DNA from: Cronobacter sakazakii
GTDB lineage: Bacteria > Pseudomonadota > Gammaproteobacteria > Enterobacterales > Enterobacteriaceae
NCBI RefSeq assembly: GCF_000982825.1
Contig: NZ_CP011047.1
Span: 1,302,001 to 1,366,000, forward strand
Length of the DNA stretch: 64,000 nt
Reading direction: 5' to 3'
A program made the position numbers and the translations under genes. Every line of letters starts with the position of its first letter. Within the stretch, counting starts at the first letter, position 1. The notes under the pieces were generated by a model that did not search any database, was not told the DNA's origin, and worked only from the letters and a program-made list of their open reading frames with translations. Shown one piece after another: positions 7,933 through 16,489 of this stretch.

Positions 7933-10247
7933 CAGTGACACTCTCCGGCGGTGGTTTCGCAGCAGCGCGCCTCGCGGCGTGGCGCCAGCAGGCTGACATC
8001 GACCCGGCTGCGCGCCCGGCGCAGCGCGGTCAGCAGCGCTATGTTAAACAATACCACCGCCAGCATCGCCGTCAGGCTAAAGAGCGGATGCGCCTGGAAA
8101 GTCGCGCCCTGGTAGAACAGGGTCGCCAGCGAATACGCGATATTCAGCCCCCAGAGAATCGAAAAGCCCATCCAGCCGCGGCTCGATTCACGAGCGATAG
8201 CGCCCATCACCGAAATGCAGGGAATGTAGAGCAGCACGAAGATCAGATAACTATAAGCGGCGGCTTCGCTGCCAAATTTCGCGCTCATCACGCCCATCGC
8301 GCCCGTTGCCATTTCGCCGTCGCCTTTGCTTGCCTCAATCGGGTTCGCCAGCACGCTCAGGCTAAAGGTATCTTTCAGGCTCTGCCAGGTTTCCGCCAGC
8401 GCGGCGGTCAGTTCGTCCTTCAGACTGAAACTGGCCGCGTCAAATGGCGCTTCATGAATATTCTCGGCGGTATAAAGCGTATTCAGCGTGCCGACGACCA
8501 CTTCTTTCGCCATCGCGCCAGTGAATAACCCAACGGTGGCCTGCCAGTTATCTTCATGAACGCCGATCGGCGTTAAAAGCGGCGTCAGTACACGGCTGAC
8601 GGAAGCCAGCGCGGAGTCGTTAATGTTGTCCACGGTCTTGCCGCTGAACGAAAAGCTATTCAGCGCGCCAATGAACACACTGACAATGACGATGACTTTC
8701 CCGGCGCGCAGCACGAAGCCTTTCAGACGCTGCCAGGTTTGCAGCAGCAGGCTTTTCAGGTGCGGTACGTGATAGACCGGCAGCTCCATCACGAACGGCG
8801 TGGCTTCGCCGCGCATGATCGTATATTTCAGCATCAGGCCGGTCAGGATGGCCATCACAATGCCGAGCAGATAGAGCGAGAAGACCACCAGCGCGCCCTG
8901 CTGGCCAAAAAAGGCAGCGGCAAACACGGCGAAAATCGCCAGACGCGCGCCGCAGGACATAAACGGCGCCATCATAATCGTCATCAGCCGTTCGCGCGGC
9001 GCATCGAGCGTACGGGCACCCATCACAGACGGCACGTTGCAGCCAAAGCCGACAATCAGCGGAACGAACGATTTACCCGGCAGGCCCAGCGCCTGCATCA
9101 GGCGATCCATCACAAACGCCGCGCGGGCCATATAACCCGAATCTTCAAGAAATGACAAAAACAGGTACATCATGCCTATCTGCGGCACAAGCGGCAGCAC
9201 GGTATTTATACCGCCGCCAATCCCCTGGGCCAGGAACAGCGTCAGCCAGGCGGGAAAATGCAGCGTATAGCCGACCCATTGCAGCCCGTGAATGAACACG
9301 GCTACAGAACCCGCGTCGAAAATTGGCTGCAACGCGCCGCCGATGTTAATGGCGAGCAGAAACATCAGATACATCACGCCAAGAAAAATGGGCAGGCCCA
9401 GAAAGCGGTTGAGAATGATGTTATCCAGCGCGGCCGTGAGGCGGTGCGGTTCGGCGGTAAGGCTGTTGCTGACCGCATCGCAAATCGTCGAAATACTCTG
9501 ATAACGGGCGTCAACGATGTGCAGCGCCGGGTCGTCAAGCTGGCTTGCAAGCTGTGCCTGGATTTGCGGAAGCCGTGCGGCGGCAGCGCCCGCGATGCCG
9601 CGGCTGTAAATATCGCCTTCAAGCATTTGCAGGGCGAGCCAGCGGCGCTGCTGGAGGGTGAGTTCGTGAGGCATCACCGCCGCCAGCGTTTCGGCCGCGT
9701 CAACGAGCGGGGCGGGGTAATGCACACGCTCGATAGTCTCGTTGCGCGTGTGACGGTCAAGCGTGAGCTTCAGGCTGTCTATCCCGCGTGCGCGGGTGGA
9801 GACCAGCGGCACCACCGGACAGCCGAGGCGTTTCGCCAGCGCGTCGATATCAATGCGAATATTTTGCTTTTCAGCGATATCGAGCATGTTGAGCGCGACC
9901 ACGCACGGGATGCCGAGCTCCAGCAGTTGCAGCGTCAGGTAGAGGTTGCGCTCAAGGTTGGAGGCGTCCACCACGTTTATCAGCATGTCCGCCTCGCCGC
10001 TAAGGATGTAGTGGCAGGCGATCTGTTCATCGAGCGAGGTTTGTGAGGAGATGGTGGTCAGAGAGTAGGTGCCAGGCAAATCGACCAGCGTTACCTGATG
10101 ATCGGTCGTCGCGAAGCTGCCTTCCTTGCGTTCGACCGTCACGCCGGCCCAGTTGCCCACGCGCTGCCGCGCACCGGTGAGCTGGTTAAACAGCGTGGTT
10201 TTGCCGGAGTTCGGATTGCCGATTAAGCCGATGGTTAATTTTTTCAT
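7932..10247 (-). CDS. feoB: Ferrous iron permease FeoB
   Basis: Inner-membrane Fe(II) transporter with a cytoplasmic G-protein domain. In the 771 residues the GTPase motifs are clear: G1 GNPNSGKT near residue 10, G3 DLPG, and G4 NMLD near residue 120. Gate motifs (CNVPSVMGARTL and a later membrane repeat) and a series of membrane helices follow. Length is normal. It lies 26 bases downstream of feoA and overlaps feoC by one base. Confidence 0.98.
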   Translation of the reverse strand: MKKLTIGLIGNPNSGKTTLFNQLTGARQRVGNWAGVTVERKEGSFATTDHQVTLVDLPGTYSLTTISSQTSLDEQIACHYILSGEADMLINVVDASNLERNLYLTLQLLELGIPCVVALNMLDIAEKQNIRIDIDALAKRLGCPVVPLVSTRARGIDSLKLTLDRHTRNETIERVHYPAPLVDAAETLAAVMPHELTLQQRRWLALQMLEGDIYSRGIAGAAAARLPQIQAQLASQLDDPALHIVDARYQSISTICDAVSNSLTAEPHRLTAALDNIILNRFLGLPIFLGVMYLMFLLAINIGGALQPIFDAGSVAVFIHGLQWVGYTLHFPAWLTLFLAQGIGGGINTVLPLVPQIGMMYLFLSFLEDSGYMARAAFVMDRLMQALGLPGKSFVPLIVGFGCNVPSVMGARTLDAPRERLMTIMMAPFMSCGARLAIFAVFAAAFFGQQGALVVFSLYLLGIVMAILTGLMLKYTIMRGEATPFVMELPVYHVPHLKSLLLQTWQRLKGFVLRAGKVIVIVSVFIGALNSFSFSGKTVDNINDSALASVSRVLTPLLTPIGVHEDNWQATVGLFTGAMAKEVVVGTLNTLYTAENIHEAPFDAASFSLKDELTAALAETWQSLKDTFSLSVLANPIEASKGDGEMATGAMGVMSAKFGSEAAAYSYLIFVLLYIPCISVMGAIARESSRGWMGFSILWGLNIAYSLATLFYQGATFQAHPLFSLTAMLAVVLFNIALLTALRRARSRVDVSLLAPRREARCCETTAGECH

Positions 10248-10273
10248 TTGCGTTAACTCAACACAGAAATAGT

Positions 10274-10498
10274 TCAGCGGGCTGCTTCAACCTGCAAAAG
10301 CGCCAGATCTTTTTTTCGCAGCACCAGGCTTACGCGTCGGGTTTCGATATGAATCGGGTCACCCAGCGGAGCCACGCGTTTTACCTCAAACGATGAGCCC
10401 GGCAGCATGCCGAGAGACAATAGTTTTTGGCGATAGGCCGGGCTAATTTCCCGGGCGAAACCCGTAATTTTCCAGCTGCTATTAGGTGTGAATTGCAT
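10274..10498 (-). CDS. feoA: Ferrous iron transport protein FeoA
   Basis: A 74-residue cytoplasmic SH3-like protein needed for FeoB-driven Fe(II) uptake. It reads as a typical FeoA from MQFTPNSSWKITGFA to the C-terminal LRKKDLALLQV. First gene of feoABC; a Fur-like site lies about 100 bases upstream of the start. Confidence 0.97.
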   Translation of the reverse strand: MQFTPNSSWKITGFAREISPAYRQKLLSLGMLPGSSFEVKRVAPLGDPIHIETRRVSLVLRKKDLALLQVEAAR

Positions 10499-10598
10499 AG
10501 GACCTGCTTATTCCGAATGCGCTCAGCGGCGGTGAACCGTGGCGATACAGCGGCCGGGAGCCGATTATTGCGCGGGAAGGCGTTGTTTATCTGCTTAA

Positions 10599-10617
10599 GA
10601 TGGTAATGAGAATGGTT
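10599..10617. promoter_or_regulatory. Possible Fur box upstream of feoA
   Basis: GATGGTAATGAGAATGGTT resembles tandem NATWAT hexamers of the Fur consensus, with TAATGAGAATG the best part. feoABC is Fur-repressed and FNR-activated in E. coli. No clear FNR site was found here. Confidence 0.4.
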
Positions 10618-10908
10618 TTTATCTTCAATAGAATATTGCAGCGCGGCGAGACTTTCTGAGGTTTATTTGTTCTGGCGCAAAAAAATGCGGCATGGGGTAT
10701 TTGCAATAAAAGTTTTCAATTTATTTATGCTTTATTTTTCATTTAATTAAATTTAAACGTACAGACAATTTATTCCTGTGCGCGTTCGGCATGTTATTTA
10801 TTAGTGCCTGTTGTTATTAAAATGAAAAATGTAACCGCGCACATGTTGGCGTTTATTTCCGGATGTGAGGCTTTTTAAGGCGGCGAGGTGTTTTACCTGT
10901 CGAAGAAA

Positions 10909-10937
10909 GGCGGGTGCGCTGCGCTTACCCACCCTAC
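10909..10937 (+). repeat. REP-like hairpin repeat, copy 1
   Basis: A 29-base unit opening GGCGGGTGCGCTGCGC and closing TTACCCACCCTAC. Its layout (stem, GCG core, stem, then CTAC) matches enterobacterial REP elements. The arms have one mismatch. Confidence 0.75.
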
Positions 10938-10964
10938 AAACACGCAAACTGCCCGTTATGGTGT

Positions 10965-10993
10965 GGTGGGTGCGCTGCGCTTACCCACCCTAC
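10965..10993 (+). repeat. REP-like hairpin repeat, copy 2
   Basis: The same 29-base unit with GGTGGGT pairing with ACCCACC. It lies head to head with copy 3, which makes a BIME-like pair. Confidence 0.78.
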
Positions 10994-11016
10994 GGAACCA
11001 AAACGCCTGCCGAAAC

Positions 11017-11045
11017 GTAGGGCGGGTAAGCGAAGCGCACCCGCC
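11017..11045 (-). repeat. REP-like hairpin repeat, copy 3 (inverted)
   Basis: The inverted form of the unit. Read on the minus strand, it has GGCGGGT pairing with ACCCGCC. Compared with copy 2, both sides of one pair have changed together, which keeps the stem. Confidence 0.78.
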
Positions 11046-11070
11046 AATGGCACCCTCCAAAAATAATAAA

Positions 11071-11092
11071 AAAGGCCGGTTTCCCGGCCTTT
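11071..11092 (-). terminator. Terminator of tex
   Basis: AAAGGCCGG and CCGGCCTTT arms. On the minus strand the hairpin runs into TTTTTTATTATTTTT. Confidence 0.85.
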
Positions 11093-11111
11093 CTTGTTCC
11101 ATAACTGCGGA

Positions 11112-13439
11112 TTACCGCTTTTTACCGAACGCGGCGGCGAGCGCGTCGCTCATCGCGCTGTTGCCGCCTGCGCTGCTGTCGCGCGCCGGTTTACGGTTAT
11201 TCTGCGCCGGACGCTTCTGCGCCTCGCGGCTACTTCCGCCGCCGCGCCGCGCGTTGCCTTCGCCGGGTTGCTCGTCAAGACGCATGGTTAGCGCGATACG
11301 CTTACGCGGCAAATCGACTTCCAGCACTTTCACCTTTACGATATCGCCCGCTTTCACCACGGTGTGCGGATCCTCGACGAATTTGTCGGAGAGCGACGAG
11401 ATATGCACCAGACCATCCTGATGCACGCCGATATCCACAAACGCGCCGAAATTGGTCACGTTGGTCACCGCGCCTTCCAGCACCATGCCCGGCTGCAGAT
11501 CGTTCATCGTCTCCACGCCTTCGGCGAACTGAGCGGTTTTGAACTCCGGGCGCGGGTCGCGGCCGGGTTTTTCCAGTTCTTTGATAATGTCGGTCACGGT
11601 CGGCACGCCGAAACGCTCATCGGTAAAATCTACCGCCTTCACGTTACGCAACGCGCTGCTGTTGCCCATCAGATCACGCAGCGACTGCTCCGTCGCCGCC
11701 AGAATGCGCTCCACCACCGGATAGGCTTCCGGGTGAACCGTTGAGGCGTCGAGTGGGTTATCGCCGTGGTTAATACGCAGGAAGCCCGCGCACTGCTCAA
11801 ACGCTTTCGGCCCCAGACGGCTGACTTTCAGCAACTGCTGGCGGTTGCGGAACTGACCGTTCTCATCGCGCCAGGCCACAATATTTTGCGCCATCATGCG
11901 CGTCAGGCCCGCCACGCGGGTCAGCAGCGGCACCGACGCGGTGTTGAGATCGACGCCCACGGCGTTCACGCAGTCTTCCACCACCGCGTCCAGTTTACGC
12001 GCGAGCTGGCTCTGGCTGACGTCATGCTGATACTGGCCCACGCCGATAGATTTCGGGTCGATTTTCACCAGTTCCGCCAGAGGATCCTGCAGACGACGCG
12101 CGATAGAGACCGCGCCGCGCAGCGACACATCGAGATCCGGGAACTCCTGCGCCGCCAGCTCAGAGGCGGAATACACCGACGCACCCGCTTCGCTGACAAT
12201 CACTTTCTGCGCCGTCACTTTCGGGAACTGCTTCTGCACGTCGAGGAAGAAACGCTCGGTTTCGCGCGAGGCGGTGCCGTTGCCGATAGCGACCAGCTCC
12301 ACATTGTGCTTCTCGCACAGCGTGGCGATGACGACCGCCGCTTTCGCCGCCTGGCCGGTGTGCGGATAGACGGTATCGGTCGCGACCAGTTTGCCGGTGG
12401 CGTCAACCACCGCCACTTTAACGCCGGTACGCAGGCCCGGATCGAGGCCCATTGTGGCGCGCAGCCCGGCAGGCGCGGCCATCAGCAGGTCATGCAGGTT
12501 ACGGGCGAACACGTTAATCGCCTCGTCTTCGGCGCGCTCGCGCAGTGTGCTCATCAGCTCGGTTTCCAGATGCATCAGCACTTTGATGCGCCAGGTCCAG
12601 CTCACCACGCCTTTACGCCAGCTGTCGGCCGGGGCGTTATTCAGGCGCAGGCCAAGATGATCGGTAATAATCTGTTCGCAGTAGCTTTCGCGCGGCGGCT
12701 CGTCGAATTGCGGGTCAGCGTTCAGCGAGAGCTGCAATACGCCCTCGTTGCGACCGCGGAACATCGCCAGCGCACGGTGCGACGGCACGGTGGCGATCGG
12801 TTCGTGATGGGCGAAGTAGTCGCGGAATTTCGCGCCTTCTTCCTCTTTGCCTGGCACCACGGTAGAAACCAGATGCGCGTTTTTCCACAGGTAGTCGCGC
12901 ACTTTGGCGAGCAGCGCCGCGTCTTCGGCAAAGCGCTCCATCAGGATATAACGCGCGCCGTCGAGCGCGGCTTTGGTGTCGGCCACGCCGTTATCGGCGT
13001 TGATAAATTTTGCGGCTTCCGCTTCCGGGTCGTGAGACGGCTCGTTCCACAACAGGTCAGCGAGCGGCTCAAGGCCCGCTTCAATCGCTATCTGCCCGCG
13101 AGTACGGCGCTTCGGCTTGTAAGGCAGGTAGAGATCTTCAAGCTCGGTTTTGCTCTGGGTGCCGGTAATGGCCGCCTGAAGTTCATCGGTCAGTTTGCCC
13201 TGATCGGCAATCGATTTGAGGATAGCCGCACGGCGCTCTTCGAGTTCGCGCAGATAACCCAGACGCGTCTCCAGCTGGCGCAACTGGGTGTCGTCCAGAC
13301 CGCCGGTGACCTCCTTACGATAACGTGCGATAAACGGCACGGTGTTCCCTTCATCAAGCAGGCGAATGGCAGCGTCTACCTGTTCAGCCCTGGCCTGAAG
13401 CTCACTGGCGATAATACGACTGAGCGAATCATTCATCAT
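11112..13439 (-). CDS. yhgF: Tex-family RNA-binding transcription accessory protein
   Basis: A 775-residue Tex protein: N-terminal Tex domain, YqgF RNase-H-like domain (around LDPGLRTGVKVAVVD), helix-hairpin-helix segments (LNTASVPLLTRVAGL), and a C-terminal S1 RNA-binding domain (GMVLEGAVTNVTNFGAFVDIG). The tail is basic and low in complexity. It is thought to act in transcription and RNA turnover. The start at 13439 follows the E. coli MMNDS start; eight codons upstream are open, and no strong ribosome site decides between the two. Confidence 0.95.
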   Translation of the reverse strand: MMNDSLSRIIASELQARAEQVDAAIRLLDEGNTVPFIARYRKEVTGGLDDTQLRQLETRLGYLRELEERRAAILKSIADQGKLTDELQAAITGTQSKTELEDLYLPYKPKRRTRGQIAIEAGLEPLADLLWNEPSHDPEAEAAKFINADNGVADTKAALDGARYILMERFAEDAALLAKVRDYLWKNAHLVSTVVPGKEEEGAKFRDYFAHHEPIATVPSHRALAMFRGRNEGVLQLSLNADPQFDEPPRESYCEQIITDHLGLRLNNAPADSWRKGVVSWTWRIKVLMHLETELMSTLRERAEDEAINVFARNLHDLLMAAPAGLRATMGLDPGLRTGVKVAVVDATGKLVATDTVYPHTGQAAKAAVVIATLCEKHNVELVAIGNGTASRETERFFLDVQKQFPKVTAQKVIVSEAGASVYSASELAAQEFPDLDVSLRGAVSIARRLQDPLAELVKIDPKSIGVGQYQHDVSQSQLARKLDAVVEDCVNAVGVDLNTASVPLLTRVAGLTRMMAQNIVAWRDENGQFRNRQQLLKVSRLGPKAFEQCAGFLRINHGDNPLDASTVHPEAYPVVERILAATEQSLRDLMGNSSALRNVKAVDFTDERFGVPTVTDIIKELEKPGRDPRPEFKTAQFAEGVETMNDLQPGMVLEGAVTNVTNFGAFVDIGVHQDGLVHISSLSDKFVEDPHTVVKAGDIVKVKVLEVDLPRKRIALTMRLDEQPGEGNARRGGGSSREAQKRPAQNNRKPARDSSAGGNSAMSDALAAAFGKKR

Positions 13440-13551
13440 GGCAATATCATCTGTTATGTACAAAAAGTCAGGGCACAGTTATACGGACTGAAGGGTAAAA
13501 ATGCCAGCCGTAGCCGCGCCCGCGGCGGGTTTCGGAGCTATCCGCAAAGGG

Positions 13552-14025
13552 CTACTTTACATACTCAATGGCGTTTACATACCAGGTGGCTTCGCCGCCC
13601 GGCGTCTGGACGGTCGCCACGTCGCCTTCCTCTTTTTTGAGCAGCGCGCGGGCCATAGGGGAGTCGATGGAGATGTAATCTTTGCGCCCGAAAATCTCGT
13701 CATAGCCGACGATACGAAAACGCTTCACGTCGCCGTCGTCATTTTCCACCTCAACCCAGGCACCGAAAAAGACTTTGCCTTCCTGCTGCGGCGAATAATC
13801 GACGATTTTCAGGTTCTCAAGGCATTTGGTGAGATAGCGCACGCGGCGGTCGATTTCGCGCAGGCGCTTTTTGTTGTACTGGTAATCGGCGTTTTCACTG
13901 CGATCGCCAAGACTTGCCGCCCAGGTCACTTTTTTGGTGACTTCGGGCCGCTCCTCGCGCCACAGATAATCGAGCTCTTTTTTCAGTTTTTCGTAGCCTT
14001 CGCGGGTTATTAACGGCGTTTTCAT
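13552..14025 (-). CDS. greB: Transcription elongation factor GreB
   Basis: Enters the RNA polymerase secondary channel and stimulates cleavage of backtracked RNA. The 157 residues show the N-terminal coiled coil with the acidic tip segment LGDRSENADYQY and a C-terminal FKBP-like domain. Normal length. It is divergent from ompR across a 341-base gap, as in E. coli. Confidence 0.97.
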   Translation of the reverse strand: MKTPLITREGYEKLKKELDYLWREERPEVTKKVTWAASLGDRSENADYQYNKKRLREIDRRVRYLTKCLENLKIVDYSPQQEGKVFFGAWVEVENDDGDVKRFRIVGYDEIFGRKDYISIDSPMARALLKKEEGDVATVQTPGGEATWYVNAIEYVK

Positions 14026-14366
14026 CGGCTGGCCTTCGCTGAGAATTTTAACGTCCGTACCTTAGCGGGCGCGGTAGCGAATGTGAAGCGCCTGGCGCGT
14101 GAAAACGCGCCTGTTCCACATGCCAGAAACAACCCGGCCAGCATACGAAATGCGCCAGTTCGTTTATGATGAAAGCTGAGGTTAGCAGCGTCGTCATATC
14201 GCCCCCTGGGGATACGTCGGTTTTGTGATGAAAAGTGAAGATAAGCTGCTGTTAAATATGCTTTGTAACAATTTCGACTACAATATATACCAGATTTAAC
14301 TCACCGGCTGACGCACACTTTTTTAGAATGGCGTTACAACTGTTTGAGCCTTTGGGAGTAAACACA
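14026..14366. promoter_or_regulatory. greB-ompR divergent promoter region
   Basis: No gene is seen. The AT-rich part at 14230-14345, with ACTACAATATATACC at 14277-14291, should hold the ompR promoter. The bases before the ompR start (CCTTTGGGAGTA) keep the E. coli ribosome site. The individual start sites cannot be read with confidence. Confidence 0.5.
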
Positions 14367-15086
14367 ATGCAGGAAAATTACAAGATTCTGGTGGTGGATG
14401 ACGATATGCGCCTGCGCGCGCTGCTTGAGCGTTACCTCACCGAGCAGGGCTTCCAGGTGCGCAGCGTGGCAAACGCCGAACAGATGGACCGCCTACTGAC
14501 CCGCGAGTCCTTCCACCTGATGGTGCTTGATCTGATGCTTCCTGGTGAAGACGGGCTTTCTATCTGCCGCCGTCTGCGCAGCCAGAGCAACCCGATGCCT
14601 ATCATCATGGTCACCGCGAAAGGCGAAGAGGTCGATCGTATCGTGGGGCTGGAGATTGGCGCCGACGACTATATTCCTAAACCGTTCAACCCGCGTGAGC
14701 TGCTGGCCCGTATCCGCGCGGTTCTGCGCCGTCAGGCCAACGAACTGCCGGGCGCGCCGTCGCAGGAAGAAGCGATTATCGCCTTCGGGAAATTCAAGCT
14801 CAATCTCGGTACCCGCGAGATGTTCCGTGAAGATGAGCCGATGCCGCTTACCAGCGGTGAATTCGCCGTCCTGAAAGCGCTGGTCAGCCACCCGCGCGAG
14901 CCGCTGTCGCGCGATAAGCTGATGAACCTGGCGCGCGGCCGTGAATACTCCGCGATGGAGCGCTCCATCGACGTGCAGATCTCCCGTCTGCGCCGCATGG
15001 TGGAAGAAGATCCGGCGCATCCGCGCTATATCCAGACCGTCTGGGGCCTGGGCTACGTTTTTGTGCCGGACGGCGCTAAAGCATGA
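14367..15086 (+). CDS. ompR: Osmolarity response regulator OmpR
   Basis: A 239-residue response regulator that switches porin genes. The receiver domain has the acidic pocket DDD at residues 11-13, phosphoacceptor Asp55 (VLDLMLPG) and Lys near 105 (YIPKPFNP). A winged-helix DNA-binding domain fills the C-terminal half. The start chosen (MQENYKILVV) follows a TTTGGGAG ribosome site and equals the E. coli start; 13 further codons upstream are open but unlikely. It overlaps envZ by four bases (ATGA). Confidence 0.98.
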   Translation: MQENYKILVVDDDMRLRALLERYLTEQGFQVRSVANAEQMDRLLTRESFHLMVLDLMLPGEDGLSICRRLRSQSNPMPIIMVTAKGEEVDRIVGLEIGADDYIPKPFNPRELLARIRAVLRRQANELPGAPSQEEAIIAFGKFKLNLGTREMFREDEPMPLTSGEFAVLKALVSHPREPLSRDKLMNLARGREYSAMERSIDVQISRLRRMVEEDPAHPRYIQTVWGLGYVFVPDGAKA

Positions 15087-16429
15087 GGAAGCTGCGCTTC
15101 TCGCCTCGCAGTTCTTTTGCCCGCACGCTGCTTCTTATCGTCACCCTGCTGTTCGCAAGCCTGGTGACGACTTACCTGGTGGTGCTTAACTTCGCCATCC
15201 TGCCGAGCCTCCAGCAGTTTAATAAAGTCCTGGCCTACGAAGTGCGTATGCTGATGACCGATAAACTGCAGCTGGAGGACGGGACGCAGCTGGTGGTGCC
15301 GCCGGCGTTTCGTCGGGAGATCTACCGCGAGCTGGGGATTTCGCTTTATGCCAACGAGGCGGCGGAAGAGGCGGGTTTGCGCTGGGCGCAGCATTATGAG
15401 TTCTTAAGCCAGCAGATGGCGCAGCAGCTTGGCGGCCCGACGGAAGTGCGCGTCGAGGTCAATAAAAGCTCGCCGGTGGTGTGGCTGAAAACCTGGCTGT
15501 CGCCCAACATCTGGGTGCGCGTACCGCTCACCGAAATCCATCAGGGCGATTTCTCGCCGCTGTTTCGCTATACGCTCGCGATTATGCTGCTGGCGATTGG
15601 CGGGGCCTGGCTGTTTATCCGCATTCAGAACCGGCCGTTGGTGGAGCTGGAGCACGCCGCGCTGCAGGTCGGTAAAGGCATTATTCCGCCGCCGCTGCGC
15701 GAATATGGCGCTTCCGAAGTGCGTTCGGTGACGCGCGCGTTTAACCATATGGCGGCAGGCGTGAAGCAACTGGCGGACGACCGCACGCTGCTGATGGCGG
15801 GCGTCAGTCACGATTTACGCACGCCGCTGACGCGAATTCGCCTCGCCACCGAAATGATGAGCGAAGGCGACGGCTATCTGGCGGAATCTATCAATAAAGA
15901 TATCGAAGAGTGCAACGACATCATCGAGCAGTTTATTGACTACCTGCGCACCGGGCAGGAGATGCCGCTGGAAACCGCCGATCTTAACGCGGTGCTGGGC
16001 GAGGTGATCGCCTCGGAAAGCGGCTATGAGCGTGAGATAGAAACAGCGCTGCAAAGCGGCGAGATCCCGCTGCGCATTCATCCGCTCTCTATCAAGCGCG
16101 CCGTGGCGAATATGGTGGTCAACGCCGCGCGCTACGGTAACGGCTGGATCAAAGTGAGTAGCGGCACGGAACTCAACCGCGCCTGGTTTCAGGTGGAAGA
16201 TGACGGGCCGGGCATTGAGCCTGCCCAGCTCAAGCACCTGCTGCAGCCGTTTGTGCGCGGCGACAGCGCCCGCAGCACCAGCGGCACCGGGCTGGGGCTC
16301 GCGATTGTGCAACGTATTATCGACAATCACCACGGCCTGCTGGATATCGGCAAGAGCGAGCGCGGTGGGTTACGCATTCGCGCCTGGCTGCCGGTGCCGG
16401 TAGGCACGACGGTAGTTAAAAACAGCTAG
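15083..16429 (+). CDS. envZ: Osmosensor histidine kinase/phosphatase EnvZ
   Basis: Inner-membrane sensor that phosphorylates and dephosphorylates OmpR. The 448 residues hold two membrane segments (about 16-46 and 160-179) around a periplasmic domain, a HAMP domain, the H-box AGVSHDLRTPLTR with the phosphorylated His near 243, and the ATPase boxes NAARYG, DDGPGI and GTGLGLAI. It is translationally coupled to ompR. Confidence 0.98.
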   Translation: MRKLRFSPRSSFARTLLLIVTLLFASLVTTYLVVLNFAILPSLQQFNKVLAYEVRMLMTDKLQLEDGTQLVVPPAFRREIYRELGISLYANEAAEEAGLRWAQHYEFLSQQMAQQLGGPTEVRVEVNKSSPVVWLKTWLSPNIWVRVPLTEIHQGDFSPLFRYTLAIMLLAIGGAWLFIRIQNRPLVELEHAALQVGKGIIPPPLREYGASEVRSVTRAFNHMAAGVKQLADDRTLLMAGVSHDLRTPLTRIRLATEMMSEGDGYLAESINKDIEECNDIIEQFIDYLRTGQEMPLETADLNAVLGEVIASESGYEREIETALQSGEIPLRIHPLSIKRAVANMVVNAARYGNGWIKVSSGTELNRAWFQVEDDGPGIEPAQLKHLLQPFVRGDSARSTSGTGLGLAIVQRIIDNHHGLLDIGKSERGGLRIRAWLPVPVGTTVVKNS

Positions 16430-16449
16430 TTTTCTCTTCACGCCATAAA

Positions 16450-16476
16450 AAAACGGCTCCTTTACGGAGCCGTTTT
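16450..16476. terminator. Bidirectional terminator between envZ and pckA
   Basis: AAACGGCTCC and GGAGCCGTTT arms with a short loop, with A-runs and T-runs on opposite sides. It serves both converging operons. Confidence 0.87.
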
Positions 16477-16489
16477 TACATTTAACCCG

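Larger units (their letters stand above)
10499..11111. other. Long feoA-tex intergenic region
   Basis: No gene is convincing here. The feoA side should hold the feo promoter. Bases 10620-10870 are clearly AT-rich compared with the rest of the window. Three REP-like hairpin repeats follow at 10909-11045, and then the tex terminator. Confidence 0.6.

Noticed and set aside
10499..10598. FNR site before feoA
   Set aside because: feo is FNR-activated in E. coli, but no TTGAT-N4-ATCAA match was found in the upstream region.
10888..11421. 177-residue plus-strand open frame running from the feoA-tex gap into tex
   Set aside because: It covers REP repeats, the tex terminator and antisense tex; not a gene.
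11766..13640. 624-residue plus-strand open frame opposite tex
   Set aside because: Composition rich in Arg, His, Gln and Val is typical of antisense translation of GC-rich genes. The tex frame is intact and strongly conserved.
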